From the NCBI RefSeq assembly GCF_024808665.1, contig NZ_JANUBZ010000018.1:1-64000 (forward strand): a stretch of DNA of 64,000 bases, written 5' to 3'. The DNA comes from Mucilaginibacter empetricola (GTDB lineage Bacteria > Bacteroidota > Bacteroidia > Sphingobacteriales > Sphingobacteriaceae). Numbering within the stretch: position 1 is the first letter of the stretch; each line of letters begins with the position of its first letter. The notes below the pieces were generated by a model. It ran no database searches. It had not been told where the DNA came from and saw only the letters and a list, made by a program, of their open reading frames with translations. Below, piece after piece: positions 18,765 to 28,382 of the stretch. A program made the position numbers and the translations under genes.

Positions 18765-21700
18765 TCATTTTGCGTTGAGTAGATCAAAGTAATATTTTAT
18801 TTTTAATTTATAGTATAAATTCAGATCGGCAGGTACAGTTTTTACCTGCTCCGTCTGTTTTTGTTTTGCCTGCTGATATTCTTGCAAGGCTTTTATATAC
18901 CCCGGAGGGATGTCTTTTCCGGCATGGCTCTCTCGTTGTTGGTCTTGTTCCCGTTCCTGCTCAGCCTTCTGAGCCTCAAGCAATCTGCTCTTTATTTGTT
19001 GCTGACGCTTAAGGGATTCCTCTGATACTGCCCTGTTTACGAGATCGTGTTCAGTTTGTTCCATTTGTTTAGAAATTTTATCCAAATCGCCTAAACTGCC
19101 GGTGCCGTCTTTATTATCATCACGGTTTATTTGCTGCAACGCCTCACGAATCATTTGTTGCTGACGCGCTAATTTAGCTAATTGTTCGCTAATATTTCCA
19201 TTCTCACCATTATTTCCACTTTTGCTTTTCCCCTGGTTTCCCTGCTGCATCATTTGTTGCCGGGCCTTTTGCATGTTTTGGTTTAGCTGCTCCTGCATTT
19301 TTGCCAGTTGTGCAATAGATTGCTGTTTTCCTTTGCCGCTTTTTCCCTGGCCTTTGGATTTTTGCAATTGGTCTAGCGCTTCGCTCAACATTAATGCCAA
19401 ATTATTCATTGATGTCATAGCGAATTGCTGATTGCGGGTTGCTTCGGCAATTCGCCTGTCGCCCAGGTTGCCGAGCGCATCATCAATATGAGTGTTTATG
19501 GCCGATACTTCCTGGTTAACGGTTGATTGTATTTGCGGGATGCGGCGGCTTAAGGCATACAAACTGTCTTCGGCAGTTTTCAAATTGTCTTTTATGCTTT
19601 TTTGATTTTGCGCCAAAGGAATATAACCCGGATCTGACGGACTCATACCCTTTAACGTTTGCATCACCTTTTCCTGATCGAATGAGCTGTTGATGAGGTT
19701 TTTTAACAGCTGCCGTAATTGCTGTTCATCCACCGTATTTTCACTATCCTGACCTTCCTGGTCTTTTTGTGTCATTTTATCAGCCAGCTGTTTCATTTTG
19801 CTGGCAGCCTGTTGTTGTGATTGCGACGCTTTGGCACCATCGTTCTTTTTTAGTTCATCAGAACTTTGCTGCATTTGCTGGTCAATTTTTTGCTCATCCT
19901 GCACCGGGTTTTGAAAATCCTGCTTGCGCTCGGTTTGTTCATTTGTTTTTTGCAGATCATCCAGCGATTTTTTGATATCCTGAAAATCCTGATTCAGCTT
20001 TTGCTGATCCTTTTGCAGGCCCTGCTGATCGGCATTGGGCTGTTTGCTTTGTTCCGAAAGTTTTTGCTGCTCCTGCGAAAGCTGGTTAAGCTGACTTACA
20101 TTTTGATTGAGTTTTTGCTCAAACTCCAGGCGTTTGTATAGTTCCAGCATCCGATCGAGCTCCTTTTTTAAGGATTTGTTTTCGCTCTGCATTTTTGAGA
20201 GCTGATCGCGGGTGCCGTCTTTCTGCTCATTTTGCAGCAATTGCTGTAGCTTTTCAAGCATTTCCTGCGTTTTAGGATCGAGTACATTGTTGAGTAGCTG
20301 CTCCATTTGCTGCTGCTTTTCGGTTAGTGCTTTATCCTGCGGCTGATTTTCCTGGCGGTTGTACTCGTTCTTTTTATTATCGTTCTGAATCTCCTTTACC
20401 AAATCGTCCAGATCCTTCTTTTTTTGTAAAAGATCCTCTATTTGTTTTTTCTCATCAAAAGATAGTGTATTCTTATCCAGCAGCATCTGGTTAAGTTTCT
20501 GCGAGTCGTGCTCTATCTGGCCGGCAATTTTTATAGCCGATAACATTTTTTGTTTTATCTGCTGGGTTCCGGCATTTAGCTCGTTATTTAACGCCTTAGT
20601 GTCCGGAATATTGAGCGAATGTTCGGGCGAGCGTACTCTTTTTGGGCCACTTACGGCATCATTATCGGCCACTTCAAAATAATAAGTGACTTTATCGCCG
20701 GCTTTTATGCCCAGTTCTTTTAAGTTCCAGAAATAAAAGAAGTCGGCCTGAGTTGAACCGAGGTCGGCCTTAACCGGTTTGGCAAATGACTTTTGAGCAG
20801 CTTTGTTATTGGGGTCGCCCACGGTGTAATGAAAGGTAAGTTCCAAAAAGCCGTGATCATCCTGGATGCGCCCATTAAAGTACAGCGCTTTCATGCTAAC
20901 GGAATCTGGTTTTTCATCAACCAAAATAGTCGGCGACTCATCCGCGATTACATTAATGCGGTAGCTGGCAGAATCGGCATGATTTGCCCGGTTATTCAGC
21001 GGAGTTATTTTATAAATGCTGTTTTTAAGGATTCGTTCGCGGTGTTCAAAAATATCGGGAGCCACAGCATTTGCCACGCCTTCGTTTCCATCCATCGAAA
21101 ACTGTAATGCGGTTGCATTTTGGGTATGAAAGTGCCAGTTAACAATGGTTCCGGTGGGAATAGTTAAATCGCCGGCGTTGATAAGTGTTTCGTTTTTTTT
21201 GTGCAGATAAGATGGGTAATTTAAATAGGCATCAAAATGAAGCAGGGCCGGGCGCAGGTTTACGGTTATGGTATATCGCGCGGATGCGAAACCATTACCA
21301 ATTAACCTGAAAGAAGTGTTTTGCTGCAAATTGGTGAACAGGTAATGAAAACGGCTGATATTTTCTTTATCGAGCTTAAAAGTATTATTGGCTGTTTCTA
21401 CATAAACATCTGCCGGAAGGCTGTTTCCCTCCAGTTTCAAATCCAGCTTCAGGTCATCGCCCTGAACAACAGCTAAACTTTTATTTTGAACAATGAATAA
21501 AAACGGAGCCACCGGGGCAAAATATTCATCGTGACGGATAAGCTTTTTGGTGCTTTCTGTTAATACCGAAGGAGCTGCTAAAGCTAAAACGCAAATTACT
21601 GCGGCAGGAAAAAGGATCCATTTAAGGTATTTGGTGTTTTCTTTTATGTTGATGGCCGATGGAAAACTTACCGGTTTTAAGGCTTCAATTTTTTGGTCGA

Positions 21701-22103
21701 TGCTGGCCTCAATCAGTGCGCGGTGTCGTTCGTCTTCGGCGGAAAGCTTTTTTAGCTGGAGGGTGTTGAGCAGTTTATCATTAACATCGTTAAAATGTTT
21801 ACCAATAATTTCGGCAGCCTCATCATGCGTTAATGATTTCCCCAGTTTGAGCCAGGCCAATAGCGAGGGTATAATTAACCAGGCAATAAGCCCCAGGTTT
21901 AAAAAAATAAAAAGGTAAAAAAGGAGGGTGCGAAAGAGCGTGTTGAAATTGCCAAAATACTCGCTGACAGTGACCACCACATAGGCCGAGAACAGACCGG
22001 CGCCCAAAAAGATAAGCCCCCGCAAAAAATTATTGAAATAATATTTGCGGATAAAGATGTTGATCTTATCAATTAAGAGCGAATAGTTATCGGTTGAATT
22101 CAT
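18765..22103 (-). CDS. DUF4175-family membrane protein with long coiled coil
   Basis: About 1,112 residues. Two hydrophobic segments near residues 27-50 and 56-80 and a third near 160-180 anchor it. A beta-rich domain of about 330 residues follows, and the second half is almost entirely Gln/Lys/Glu-rich coiled coil with many QQQ, KQQ and QQM runs. It is a typical Bacteroidota DUF4175 protein of unknown function, probably in the cell envelope with a large extracytoplasmic rod. I chose the ATG at 22103; an ATG 27 bases upstream adds a poor hydrophobic start. It heads an operon with the kinase-like gene and ybeY. Confidence 0.85.
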   Translation of the reverse strand: MNSTDNYSLLIDKINIFIRKYYFNNFLRGLIFLGAGLFSAYVVVTVSEYFGNFNTLFRTLLFYLFIFLNLGLIAWLIIPSLLAWLKLGKSLTHDEAAEIIGKHFNDVNDKLLNTLQLKKLSAEDERHRALIEASIDQKIEALKPVSFPSAINIKENTKYLKWILFPAAVICVLALAAPSVLTESTKKLIRHDEYFAPVAPFLFIVQNKSLAVVQGDDLKLDLKLEGNSLPADVYVETANNTFKLDKENISRFHYLFTNLQQNTSFRLIGNGFASARYTITVNLRPALLHFDAYLNYPSYLHKKNETLINAGDLTIPTGTIVNWHFHTQNATALQFSMDGNEGVANAVAPDIFEHRERILKNSIYKITPLNNRANHADSASYRINVIADESPTILVDEKPDSVSMKALYFNGRIQDDHGFLELTFHYTVGDPNNKAAQKSFAKPVKADLGSTQADFFYFWNLKELGIKAGDKVTYYFEVADNDAVSGPKRVRSPEHSLNIPDTKALNNELNAGTQQIKQKMLSAIKIAGQIEHDSQKLNQMLLDKNTLSFDEKKQIEDLLQKKKDLDDLVKEIQNDNKKNEYNRQENQPQDKALTEKQQQMEQLLNNVLDPKTQEMLEKLQQLLQNEQKDGTRDQLSKMQSENKSLKKELDRMLELYKRLEFEQKLNQNVSQLNQLSQEQQKLSEQSKQPNADQQGLQKDQQKLNQDFQDIKKSLDDLQKTNEQTERKQDFQNPVQDEQKIDQQMQQSSDELKKNDGAKASQSQQQAASKMKQLADKMTQKDQEGQDSENTVDEQQLRQLLKNLINSSFDQEKVMQTLKGMSPSDPGYIPLAQNQKSIKDNLKTAEDSLYALSRRIPQIQSTVNQEVSAINTHIDDALGNLGDRRIAEATRNQQFAMTSMNNLALMLSEALDQLQKSKGQGKSGKGKQQSIAQLAKMQEQLNQNMQKARQQMMQQGNQGKSKSGNNGENGNISEQLAKLARQQQMIREALQQINRDDNKDGTGSLGDLDKISKQMEQTEHDLVNRAVSEESLKRQQQIKSRLLEAQKAEQEREQDQQRESHAGKDIPPGYIKALQEYQQAKQKQTEQVKTVPADLNLYYKLKIKYYFDLLNAK

Positions 22104-22329
22104 ATTTCGGCTCACAATAATAATATCCAATAACGAAATTACTACAGATATTATACAATTGGTATCAAGATAGGAAAAATATTTATGTGGGTGTGACCTA
22201 TCTGATAGGTTTTAAACCTTGGATGTTCGAAACACGGGTTTTGTTACAAATACGTAATATGGGTAGTATTTATATAATGTCACTTGCCTTTGTTGGTGTT
22301 GTCACTATAGGTGCTCGGAAGATAAAAAA

Positions 22330-22460
22330 GGGTGTCATGCTGAGGCACTCGAAGCATGCGGACAAAGGCCTGAATCGCCATGCCTTCACGTTTTGCATCA
22401 GCGGTAATACATTGGCGTATACCCACCGCACACCCTTCGAGAGCCTCAGGGTGACACCCA
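22330..22460. repeat. Full-length MITE-like repeat with 17-base terminal inverted repeats
   Basis: The ends GGGTGTCATGCTGAGGC and GCCTCAGGGTGACACCC are complementary at 15 of 17 positions and frame about 130 bases. A near-identical element is at 24566-24695 and partial copies lie at 10404, 10640 and 16793. No protein is encoded; open frames across it on both strands are artefacts. The rest of the 22104-22767 gap has TGTTGTCAC words and the palindrome at 22624. Confidence 0.75.
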
Positions 22461-22623
22461 TATTCGATATTGATAAGAAAAATCATCTTCCGAACACCTG
22501 TAGTGTTGTCACCAATAAACAGGACATAGATTTATTGGGAAATTTTAAGCTTTTAACTCAACACCTGGCATGGGGGCTTGTTGGTGACAACACCAACAAG
22601 GGCGTCTATGACAAAAAGAATTA

Positions 22624-22650
22624 TAGCGATGGGTTTTAAACCCATCGCTA
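22624..22650. terminator. 27-base palindrome matching that at 2532
   Basis: A 13-bp stem around a single T, with the same TAGCGATGGGTTT arms as the palindrome downstream of nadA. It is a repeated hairpin that could stop transcription in either direction. Confidence 0.5.
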
Positions 22651-22767
22651 TGAGGAAAGTCGCACACCTAAAGAACAATGACGCTCAAATGATAATCGCG
22701 TATTGTTTACCGAAAATTTTGAACCGATATTTGTAAGGCAAACTTATTAGTTTGCCTTACAAATAAA

Positions 22768-23205
22768 ATGGACAATACAAAAGAGCTTGAATTTGCCTCA
22801 GAATTCCGAACTGCCATTGTGAGGCTGATAAAGAAACTGCGCAAACATTCGCCTACCGGCGAACAGTTGTCATTAACCGAGCGGTCGACACTGGCCTTAT
22901 TACATCAGCATGGCGCGTTGCTGCCGAGTGAACTTGCTGGTATGGAAATGATTACCAATCAATCTATGTCGCAGGTGCTGAACAATCTTTCAGATTTGGG
23001 TTACATCAACCGCATTCCATCCGAAACGGATAAAAGGAAGGTGAATATTTCCCTGTCGGAAAAAGGACAGGAGGTTTTACTACAATTTTTTCATGAGCGC
23101 GACGAATGGTTACTGGCAGCCATCAAAACAGTATGCACACCCGAAGAAGAGCTACTGTTAAAACAGGTGATAGTACCGTTAAACAAAATAATTGATTTAA
23201 AATAA
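22768..23205 (+). CDS. MarR family transcriptional regulator
   Basis: A 145-residue winged-helix protein. The helix-turn-helix region is LLPSELAGMEMITNQSMSQVLNNLSDLGYI, followed by the wing IPSETDKRKVNISLSEKGQEVL with the conserved D-x-R. MarR dimers usually repress an adjacent efflux or detoxification gene and respond to small phenolic or xenobiotic ligands. The MFS exporter starts 28 bases downstream on the same strand, so it is the likely target. I could not pick out its operator with confidence. Confidence 0.92.
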   Translation: MDNTKELEFASEFRTAIVRLIKKLRKHSPTGEQLSLTERSTLALLHQHGALLPSELAGMEMITNQSMSQVLNNLSDLGYINRIPSETDKRKVNISLSEKGQEVLLQFFHERDEWLLAAIKTVCTPEEELLLKQVIVPLNKIIDLK

Positions 23206-23233
23206 ACAGGGGTTTTTAGACGAGGAGATTTAA

Positions 23234-24505
23234 ATGGACGCACATAAAGCACACGAGATAAGAACATTCAGAGCATTTAGCAGCAGAAATTATCGTTTAT
23301 ATTTTATAGGCCAATCGGTTTCATTGATTGGTACCTGGATGCAGAAGACGGCTGTAAGCTGGGTAATTTATTCTTTAACACACTCTACATTTTTATTGGG
23401 GGTTACCCTTTTTGCCAGCCTTTTTCCATCGTTTTTACTTTCAGTAATTGGCGGGGTGGTTTCAGACAGGTATAACCGTTTCAAGGTTTTGCTCACCACA
23501 CAAATAGCATCGTTAATTCAAGCCTTACTTTTAGCCATTTTAATTTTACTGAAGCATTATGCGGTTTGGGAAATTATAAGTCTGAGTGTGGTGCTGGGTG
23601 TAATTAATGCGTTTGATGTGCCGGCAAGGCAATCATTGGTTTACGAAATGGTGGAAGATAAAAATGATTTACCGAATGCATTGGCGCTCAACTCATCCAT
23701 GGTAAATCTTTCGCGCATTGTTGGCCCGGCACTGGCTGGTATAGTGCTGGAAGCCTTTGGCGATGGTATGTGTTTTTTATTGAATGCACTGAGCTTTGTG
23801 GCTGTTATAGGATCATTATTGATGATGAAACTGCCCGCATATATTAAAAAGGAACATACCAAAAATGTGTTTGGCGAATTGAGAGAGGGGATGGATTACA
23901 TAAAAAAAACACCATCCATAGCTTTTGTGCTGGTTATGCTGGCGCTCATTAGTTTAATGGTATTGCCATTCAGCACGCTGATTCCGTATTATGCAAAAGA
24001 TGTTTTTAAGGGAACAGCATCTACCTTTGGGGTAATTGACAGCTTTATTGGGCTGGGTGCATTTTCTGGTGCCATATTTCTGGCGTCGGTTAAGGCGGGG
24101 ACTAATTTAAAACAGATATTGTTTATAAATACGCTGGTATTTGGGGTGGGTTTGATCTTGTTTTCACACGAGCATAGTTATCCGCTGGCGCTGGCTTTTG
24201 TAACTATTGCGGGTTTTGGGATGATGTCGCAAATTACGGTAAGCAATACCCTGATACAAACTACGGTTGCGCCGGATATGCGTGGCAGAGTGATCAGCTA
24301 TTATGCTATGGCTTTTTTTGGGATGCAGCCATTGGGCGGATTGTTGGTTGGTGCGGTTTCTAAATGGGTGGGCACTCAGGATACTTTGTTATTTGAAGGT
24401 ATTGCCGCTTTGCTGATAGGCGCTTTGCACTGGCGCTATCTGCATAAAGAAAAAATGAAAGAAAAAGCAGTGGCGATTGAAACAGAACGCCTGGAGGCTG
24501 TTTAA
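23234..24505 (+). CDS. MFS exporter (EntS/MFS_3-like)
   Basis: A 423-residue major-facilitator protein with about 12 hydrophobic segments. The N-terminal YRLYFIGQSVSLIGTWMQKTAVSWVIYSLT and the GGVVSDRYNRFKVLL loop between helices 2 and 3 match the EntS/enterobactin-exporter branch. The segment NAFDVPARQSLVYEMVEDKNDLPNALALNS is also typical of that branch. It probably exports a small molecule; the substrate cannot be told. It shares an operon with the MarR regulator upstream. Confidence 0.9.
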   Translation: MDAHKAHEIRTFRAFSSRNYRLYFIGQSVSLIGTWMQKTAVSWVIYSLTHSTFLLGVTLFASLFPSFLLSVIGGVVSDRYNRFKVLLTTQIASLIQALLLAILILLKHYAVWEIISLSVVLGVINAFDVPARQSLVYEMVEDKNDLPNALALNSSMVNLSRIVGPALAGIVLEAFGDGMCFLLNALSFVAVIGSLLMMKLPAYIKKEHTKNVFGELREGMDYIKKTPSIAFVLVMLALISLMVLPFSTLIPYYAKDVFKGTASTFGVIDSFIGLGAFSGAIFLASVKAGTNLKQILFINTLVFGVGLILFSHEHSYPLALAFVTIAGFGMMSQITVSNTLIQTTVAPDMRGRVISYYAMAFFGMQPLGGLLVGAVSKWVGTQDTLLFEGIAALLIGALHWRYLHKEKMKEKAVAIETERLEAV

Positions 24506-24565
24506 AATTAGGGGTGTTATTTAGTTTTTGTTAATACTGATTTTGTGAGATGTTTGAACAAAAAG

Positions 24566-24695
24566 GGGTGTCATGCAGAGGTACTCGAAGCATGCGGGCA
24601 AAGGCCTTAATCGCCATGTCTTCACGTTTTGCATCGGCGGTAATGCATTGGCGTATACCCAACGCACACCCTTCGAGTGCCTCAGGGTGACAGCC
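24566..24695. repeat. MITE-like repeat, second near-full copy
   Basis: It aligns throughout with 22330-22460 (GTGTCATGC, CTCGAAGCATGCGG, CACGTTTTGCATC, GTATACCCA, CCTCAGGGTGACA), with a few substitutions. It fills most of the gap before the Crp/Fnr gene. Confidence 0.75.
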
Positions 24696-24749
24696 ATCCT
24701 TGGTAGCGTAAAATAGCGTTTTGTAGTATAAGACTCTGTGTTTGTATTA

Positions 24750-24769
24750 ATAAACTTAACTTAGTTTAT
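24750..24769. promoter_or_regulatory. Inverted repeat over the start of the Crp/Fnr gene
   Basis: ATAAACT at 24750-24756 and AGTTTAT at 24763-24769 are perfect 7-bp arms spaced by six bases, with the right arm overlapping the ATG. It would suit autorepression by the encoded dimeric regulator; this is an inference. Confidence 0.35.
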
Positions 24770-25352
24770 GATTTTCCATTTCCGCGAAAAATTTCCGTTG
24801 CTTAATACCTACTGGGACCGGTATCTGCCGTTTCAGCAGCGGATGGAAGTACCGGCAAAAACAGTTTTGCTGGAGGAGGGAAAGATCTCACAACAATATA
24901 TTTTTATTGAGAAGGGCTGTACCAGGCTTTTCTTTAACAACAATGGCGACGATAAAACGGTGCAATTTTTTTTCGAAAAGGAAGGATTGACCTCTTTTGA
25001 TAGTTTCGTTAATAACATTCCCAGTTTGTTTACTATAGAAACGATAGAGCCATCCGTTATTTATTTACTGCCAAAACATTATGTGCTTCAATTGATGGAT
25101 GAGTTGAGCCATGAGCCCAACTTTGTGCAAATGATGATGCAGTTATCGGCCCAGCGCCAAACGCATTATATGAATGAATTTGTTTCTTTTATCCGCGATA
25201 CACCCGAGCAGCGCTACCAAAATCTTTTGGCCGACCGGCCGCATATTATTCAACGTGTGCCTCAACATTACATTGCTTCGTACCTGGGCGTAAGTACGGT
25301 ACACTTGAGTCGTATTAAAAATAAACTCGCCAAAGGCAAACCACATTTCTAA
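24768..25352 (+). CDS. Crp/Fnr family transcriptional regulator
   Basis: The 194-residue protein has an N-terminal cyclic-nucleotide-binding-like barrel (residues about 20-115, with KTVLLEEGKISQQYIFIEKGCTRLFF) and a C-terminal helix-turn-helix, QHYIASYLGVSTVHLSRIKNKL. It lacks the phosphate-binding RGE..AR motif for cAMP and the cysteine cluster of Fnr, so the effector is unknown. It is 71 bases upstream of, and on the same strand as, a quinone-reductase-like gene that is its likely target. Confidence 0.9.
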   Translation: MIFHFREKFPLLNTYWDRYLPFQQRMEVPAKTVLLEEGKISQQYIFIEKGCTRLFFNNNGDDKTVQFFFEKEGLTSFDSFVNNIPSLFTIETIEPSVIYLLPKHYVLQLMDELSHEPNFVQMMMQLSAQRQTHYMNEFVSFIRDTPEQRYQNLLADRPHIIQRVPQHYIASYLGVSTVHLSRIKNKLAKGKPHF

Positions 25353-25357
25353 AACTT

Positions 25358-25373
25358 GATAACATATGTTATC
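25358..25373. promoter_or_regulatory. Perfect 16-bp palindrome, candidate Crp/Fnr operator
   Basis: GATAACATATGTTATC is its own complement and sits six bases past the Crp/Fnr stop and 50 bases before the oxidoreductase ATG. Size and symmetry fit a Crp/Fnr dimer site. Confidence 0.5.
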
Positions 25374-25423
25374 GTTAGAGCGCAGCTGCCTCATCTACTT
25401 TTGTATCAACAAAAAAAGAAAAG

Positions 25424-26395
25424 ATGAAAGCAGCAGTAATATATCAGAAAGGCGAATTACCTCAATATGTAGATTTCCCTGAGCCAACCACTCAAAACGA
25501 TGATGAAGTATTGGTTACTGTAAAAGCAGTAGCGATTAAACATTTTGACAAGGGTCGTGCGGCGGGTAAGCATTATTCGAGCACTGCAACGGCTACAACC
25601 GGAAAGGTAATTGGCGGCGACGGCGTTTGTTTACTGGCCGACGGTACACGGGTTTACGGCATGGGCATAAGTGGCACATTGGCCGAAAGGGCAACCATTG
25701 AAAAAAGCCGCATCGTAAAACTCCCGGAAGGATTGGATGATGCCAGCGCGGCAGCTCTGCCAAACGCGGTAATTGGTGCAGCCATGGGTTTAAAGTTTAA
25801 AGCGGATATCCAGCCGGGCGATATAGTGCTGATTAACGGCGCAACCGGTTTTACCGGGCGGTTGGCTGTGCAGATTGCCAAACACTACGGCGCAAAAAAA
25901 GTAATTGTAACCGGCAGAAACCAAACATCGCTCAATGAATTATTATTATTGGGTGCCGATGAACTGATTGCGATAACCCAGGATGACGAAAACTTTAAGG
26001 CACAAATAGCAGCAATTCATGCTACCACTCCGATTGATATTATTGTTGATTACCTGTGGGGGCATACTGCCGAAATGATTTTGGCCTGTGTAAAAGGGGA
26101 TGGATCGTTCACCAATAAAATACGGTATGTATCTGTTGGCAGCATGGCCGGCGATATCATTCAGCTTTCGGCGGCAAATTTAAGAAGTGTTGATCTGCAG
26201 TTAACAGGTTCAGGTTTGGGTGCCTGGTCGAAGCCGCAGGTAAGGCAGCTTTTTAGCGAGATATTGCCCGAAATGTTTGAACTGGCGGCAAAGGGCAAAT
26301 TGAAGGTAGAAACTATCACCGTAAAGTTGGAGGACATAGCTGAGCTTTGGGATATGGATGTTACCAACGGTCGGCGATTGGTGGTTACTATTTAA
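25424..26395 (+). CDS. Zinc-free medium-chain dehydrogenase (quinone oxidoreductase-like)
   Basis: The 323-residue MDR protein has a GroES-like N-terminus and a Rossmann domain with INGATGFTGRLAVQIAKHYGAKKVIVTGRN (residues about 138-166). The usual zinc-ligand cysteine/histidine set is absent, as in NADPH quinone reductases of the QOR branch. Such enzymes reduce quinones or enals. It follows a Crp/Fnr regulator with a palindrome in between, suggesting induction by an electrophile or redox signal. Confidence 0.88.
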   Translation: MKAAVIYQKGELPQYVDFPEPTTQNDDEVLVTVKAVAIKHFDKGRAAGKHYSSTATATTGKVIGGDGVCLLADGTRVYGMGISGTLAERATIEKSRIVKLPEGLDDASAAALPNAVIGAAMGLKFKADIQPGDIVLINGATGFTGRLAVQIAKHYGAKKVIVTGRNQTSLNELLLLGADELIAITQDDENFKAQIAAIHATTPIDIIVDYLWGHTAEMILACVKGDGSFTNKIRYVSVGSMAGDIIQLSAANLRSVDLQLTGSGLGAWSKPQVRQLFSEILPEMFELAAKGKLKVETITVKLEDIAELWDMDVTNGRRLVVTI

Positions 26396-26462
26396 AGTGG
26401 TAAGGAAGCGAAATTTTAATTTCATCTTTTTCATATCAAAATTTAACATGTAATTTCCCAAT

Positions 26463-27548
26463 ATGAAACTATGTTATTCTATTTTATTTATGGCGTTCGC
26501 CATAAATGTTGCACGCGGTCAGGTAAATGCGGTTGACAAGGTGCTAGACTCTTGTATTAAAAAGCGAAATTTTAATGGCGCTGTTTTAATAGCTCAAAAT
26601 GGAAAAATAAACTATTTAAAATATACAGGTTTAGCAAACCGGCACTATAATATTCCATTCTCCGATAAAAGCAGATTTCAGATATTTTCGGTAACCAAAA
26701 CATTTACCGCCGTGCTTATTATGCAATTGTACGAGCAAGGAAAAATCAACCTCGATTCAACAATTGCTGCTTATTACCCGGAATATAAGGGTGAAGCGGC
26801 ACACAAAGTTACCATCAGGAATTTACTGACCTATAGCAGCGGCCGCTACTTAAAAGAAATGGACCCTAAGTTTATTCCTGAAGCGTATGACCAAAACCTG
26901 TGGCCTGTTGACACTTTTATTAACCGGTACTGTTCAGAAAAATTGATAGATACTCCCGGCGCTAAATTCAATTATAGCAATGGCGATTTTATTATACTGG
27001 GGAGAATAATAGAGAAAATTTACAAAAAGCCGTTTGATTTAATATTACGCGAAAAAATACTCAAGCCACTTAAAATGTTGAACACGGATTACTGGCACCA
27101 TGAAGATATTGTGGCGAATCTGGATGAAGGATATTATAACAAGGAAGGCAGCGTTGACTCTTTAATTATGCCGACCAATCATTATATCGACAATCATTTT
27201 TCTGCTGGCGCAATGTACTCAACCGCGCAGGACTTGTTAATTTTTGACCAAGCCATTTTTAATCACACGCTGCTGAAAAAAGCAACGGTAGATATCATGT
27301 TAACATCGTACCCCAAGCTGGGCGATGTAGCATTTGGCTTTTGGGTTTACCCGAGAAAAATAGGCAAGACAAATACAATGTTTGCTGAAAGACAGGGCGG
27401 GGGTTATGGCAATGAATCTAACTGGGTACATCTGATGGACAAAGGAGTAACACTCATCTTACTATCAAATACCGAAACGGCCAATTTAAACCAAATGCGG
27501 CTAGATGTATTGAAGGCTTATTTAAATGGGAAAAAAGGGAGCAATTGA
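26463..27548 (+). CDS. Exported serine hydrolase, class C beta-lactamase-like
   Basis: A signal peptide covers residues 1-19. The penicillin-binding-protein/beta-lactamase fold shows the nucleophile motif S76-V-T-K79 and the YSN triad at 171-173. The third motif near the C-terminus (GGGYGNES) is a variant of the HxG/KTG element. Enzymes of this family act as esterases, D-aminopeptidases or peptidases in the periplasm; true beta-lactam hydrolysis is unlikely. The length (361 aa) is normal. Confidence 0.88.
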   Translation: MKLCYSILFMAFAINVARGQVNAVDKVLDSCIKKRNFNGAVLIAQNGKINYLKYTGLANRHYNIPFSDKSRFQIFSVTKTFTAVLIMQLYEQGKINLDSTIAAYYPEYKGEAAHKVTIRNLLTYSSGRYLKEMDPKFIPEAYDQNLWPVDTFINRYCSEKLIDTPGAKFNYSNGDFIILGRIIEKIYKKPFDLILREKILKPLKMLNTDYWHHEDIVANLDEGYYNKEGSVDSLIMPTNHYIDNHFSAGAMYSTAQDLLIFDQAIFNHTLLKKATVDIMLTSYPKLGDVAFGFWVYPRKIGKTNTMFAERQGGGYGNESNWVHLMDKGVTLILLSNTETANLNQMRLDVLKAYLNGKKGSN

Positions 27549-27594
27549 TAGTCGGCTTAATAAGTGATTTAGCGGTTTTGAATAAATTGCAGCT

Positions 27595-28281
27595 ATGAAT
27601 AATAGCGCCATTTTTAAGGTTACTACTTTATTGATAATTGGCTGCCTGGCGGGATTAAGTGCTAACGCACAAAACACGATAAACCTCAAGCTTCAGCAAA
27701 AACTGGACAGTATTATGGTGTTGGATCAAAAATACAGAGAGGATTTGGTTTTATTGATGAGCCCGGGCAACGAAGATTATTTGTCTGAAAAGTACCACGT
27801 ATCCCAAAGCCTTTTAAATCAAACCCTTTGGAAACGGCAACATACTATCGACTCTGCCAATATTAATTATATAGCTGCTGTAATTAAAAAATATGGTTAT
27901 CCGGGTAAGTCTCTTGTAGGGTCGCCTGCTAATGAAGGTGCTTATTATGTAATTCAACATTCCTCAAAAATCTCCACGTATATACAAACCATCGAAAAAG
28001 CGGCTAAAGAGAACGAGTTGCCATTCCATTTATATGCCATGATGGAAGATCGTTTTTTGATGGATAATAATAAAGAACAAATTTATGGTAGTCAGGCTAT
28101 GTACGTAACATTAAAAAACGGCACCAGTAAATATATCATCTGGCCAATAAAAGACCCATTGCATGTAAACGAGCTTAGAAAAAAAGCCGGCTTTGAACTA
28201 ACGGTTGAACAAAATGCTGAACGCTTGGGGCTTAGTTACCAGGTAATCCGGTTACCTGAAATTAACGCGAAAGCTCGGTAA
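27595..28281 (+). CDS. DUF6624-like exported protein
   Basis: A signal peptide (residues 1-25, ending ANA) precedes a helical domain. Its segments YGYPGKSLVGSPANEGAYYVIQHS, LYAMMEDRFLMDNNKEQIYGSQ and a proline-rich tail match, from memory, the DUF6624 family. The function is unknown. It lies 46 bases after the serine hydrolase on the same strand and may be co-expressed with it. Confidence 0.75.
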   Translation: MNNSAIFKVTTLLIIGCLAGLSANAQNTINLKLQQKLDSIMVLDQKYREDLVLLMSPGNEDYLSEKYHVSQSLLNQTLWKRQHTIDSANINYIAAVIKKYGYPGKSLVGSPANEGAYYVIQHSSKISTYIQTIEKAAKENELPFHLYAMMEDRFLMDNNKEQIYGSQAMYVTLKNGTSKYIIWPIKDPLHVNELRKKAGFELTVEQNAERLGLSYQVIRLPEINAKAR

Positions 28282-28349
28282 TAATTAATGGGTTTATTTA
28301 TATTTTCATTCGTATTACCATAGTAGATGAAAAGTATAACCTTAAAGAA

Positions 28350-28374
28350 GGCGGCAACCTATAAGGTAACCGCC
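28350..28374. terminator. Hairpin between convergent genes
   Basis: GGCGG at 28350-28354 and ACCT at 28357-28360 pair with AGGT at 28364-28367 and CCGCC at 28370-28374. It lies between the convergent DUF6624 and methyltransferase genes. There is no clear T-run. Confidence 0.5.
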
Positions 28375-28382
28375 GTCTGCTA

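Noticed and set aside
22187..22639. 150-codon open frame on the + strand
   Set aside because: It covers the MITE-like repeat and its flanks; frames are open on both strands because of the repeat's composition.
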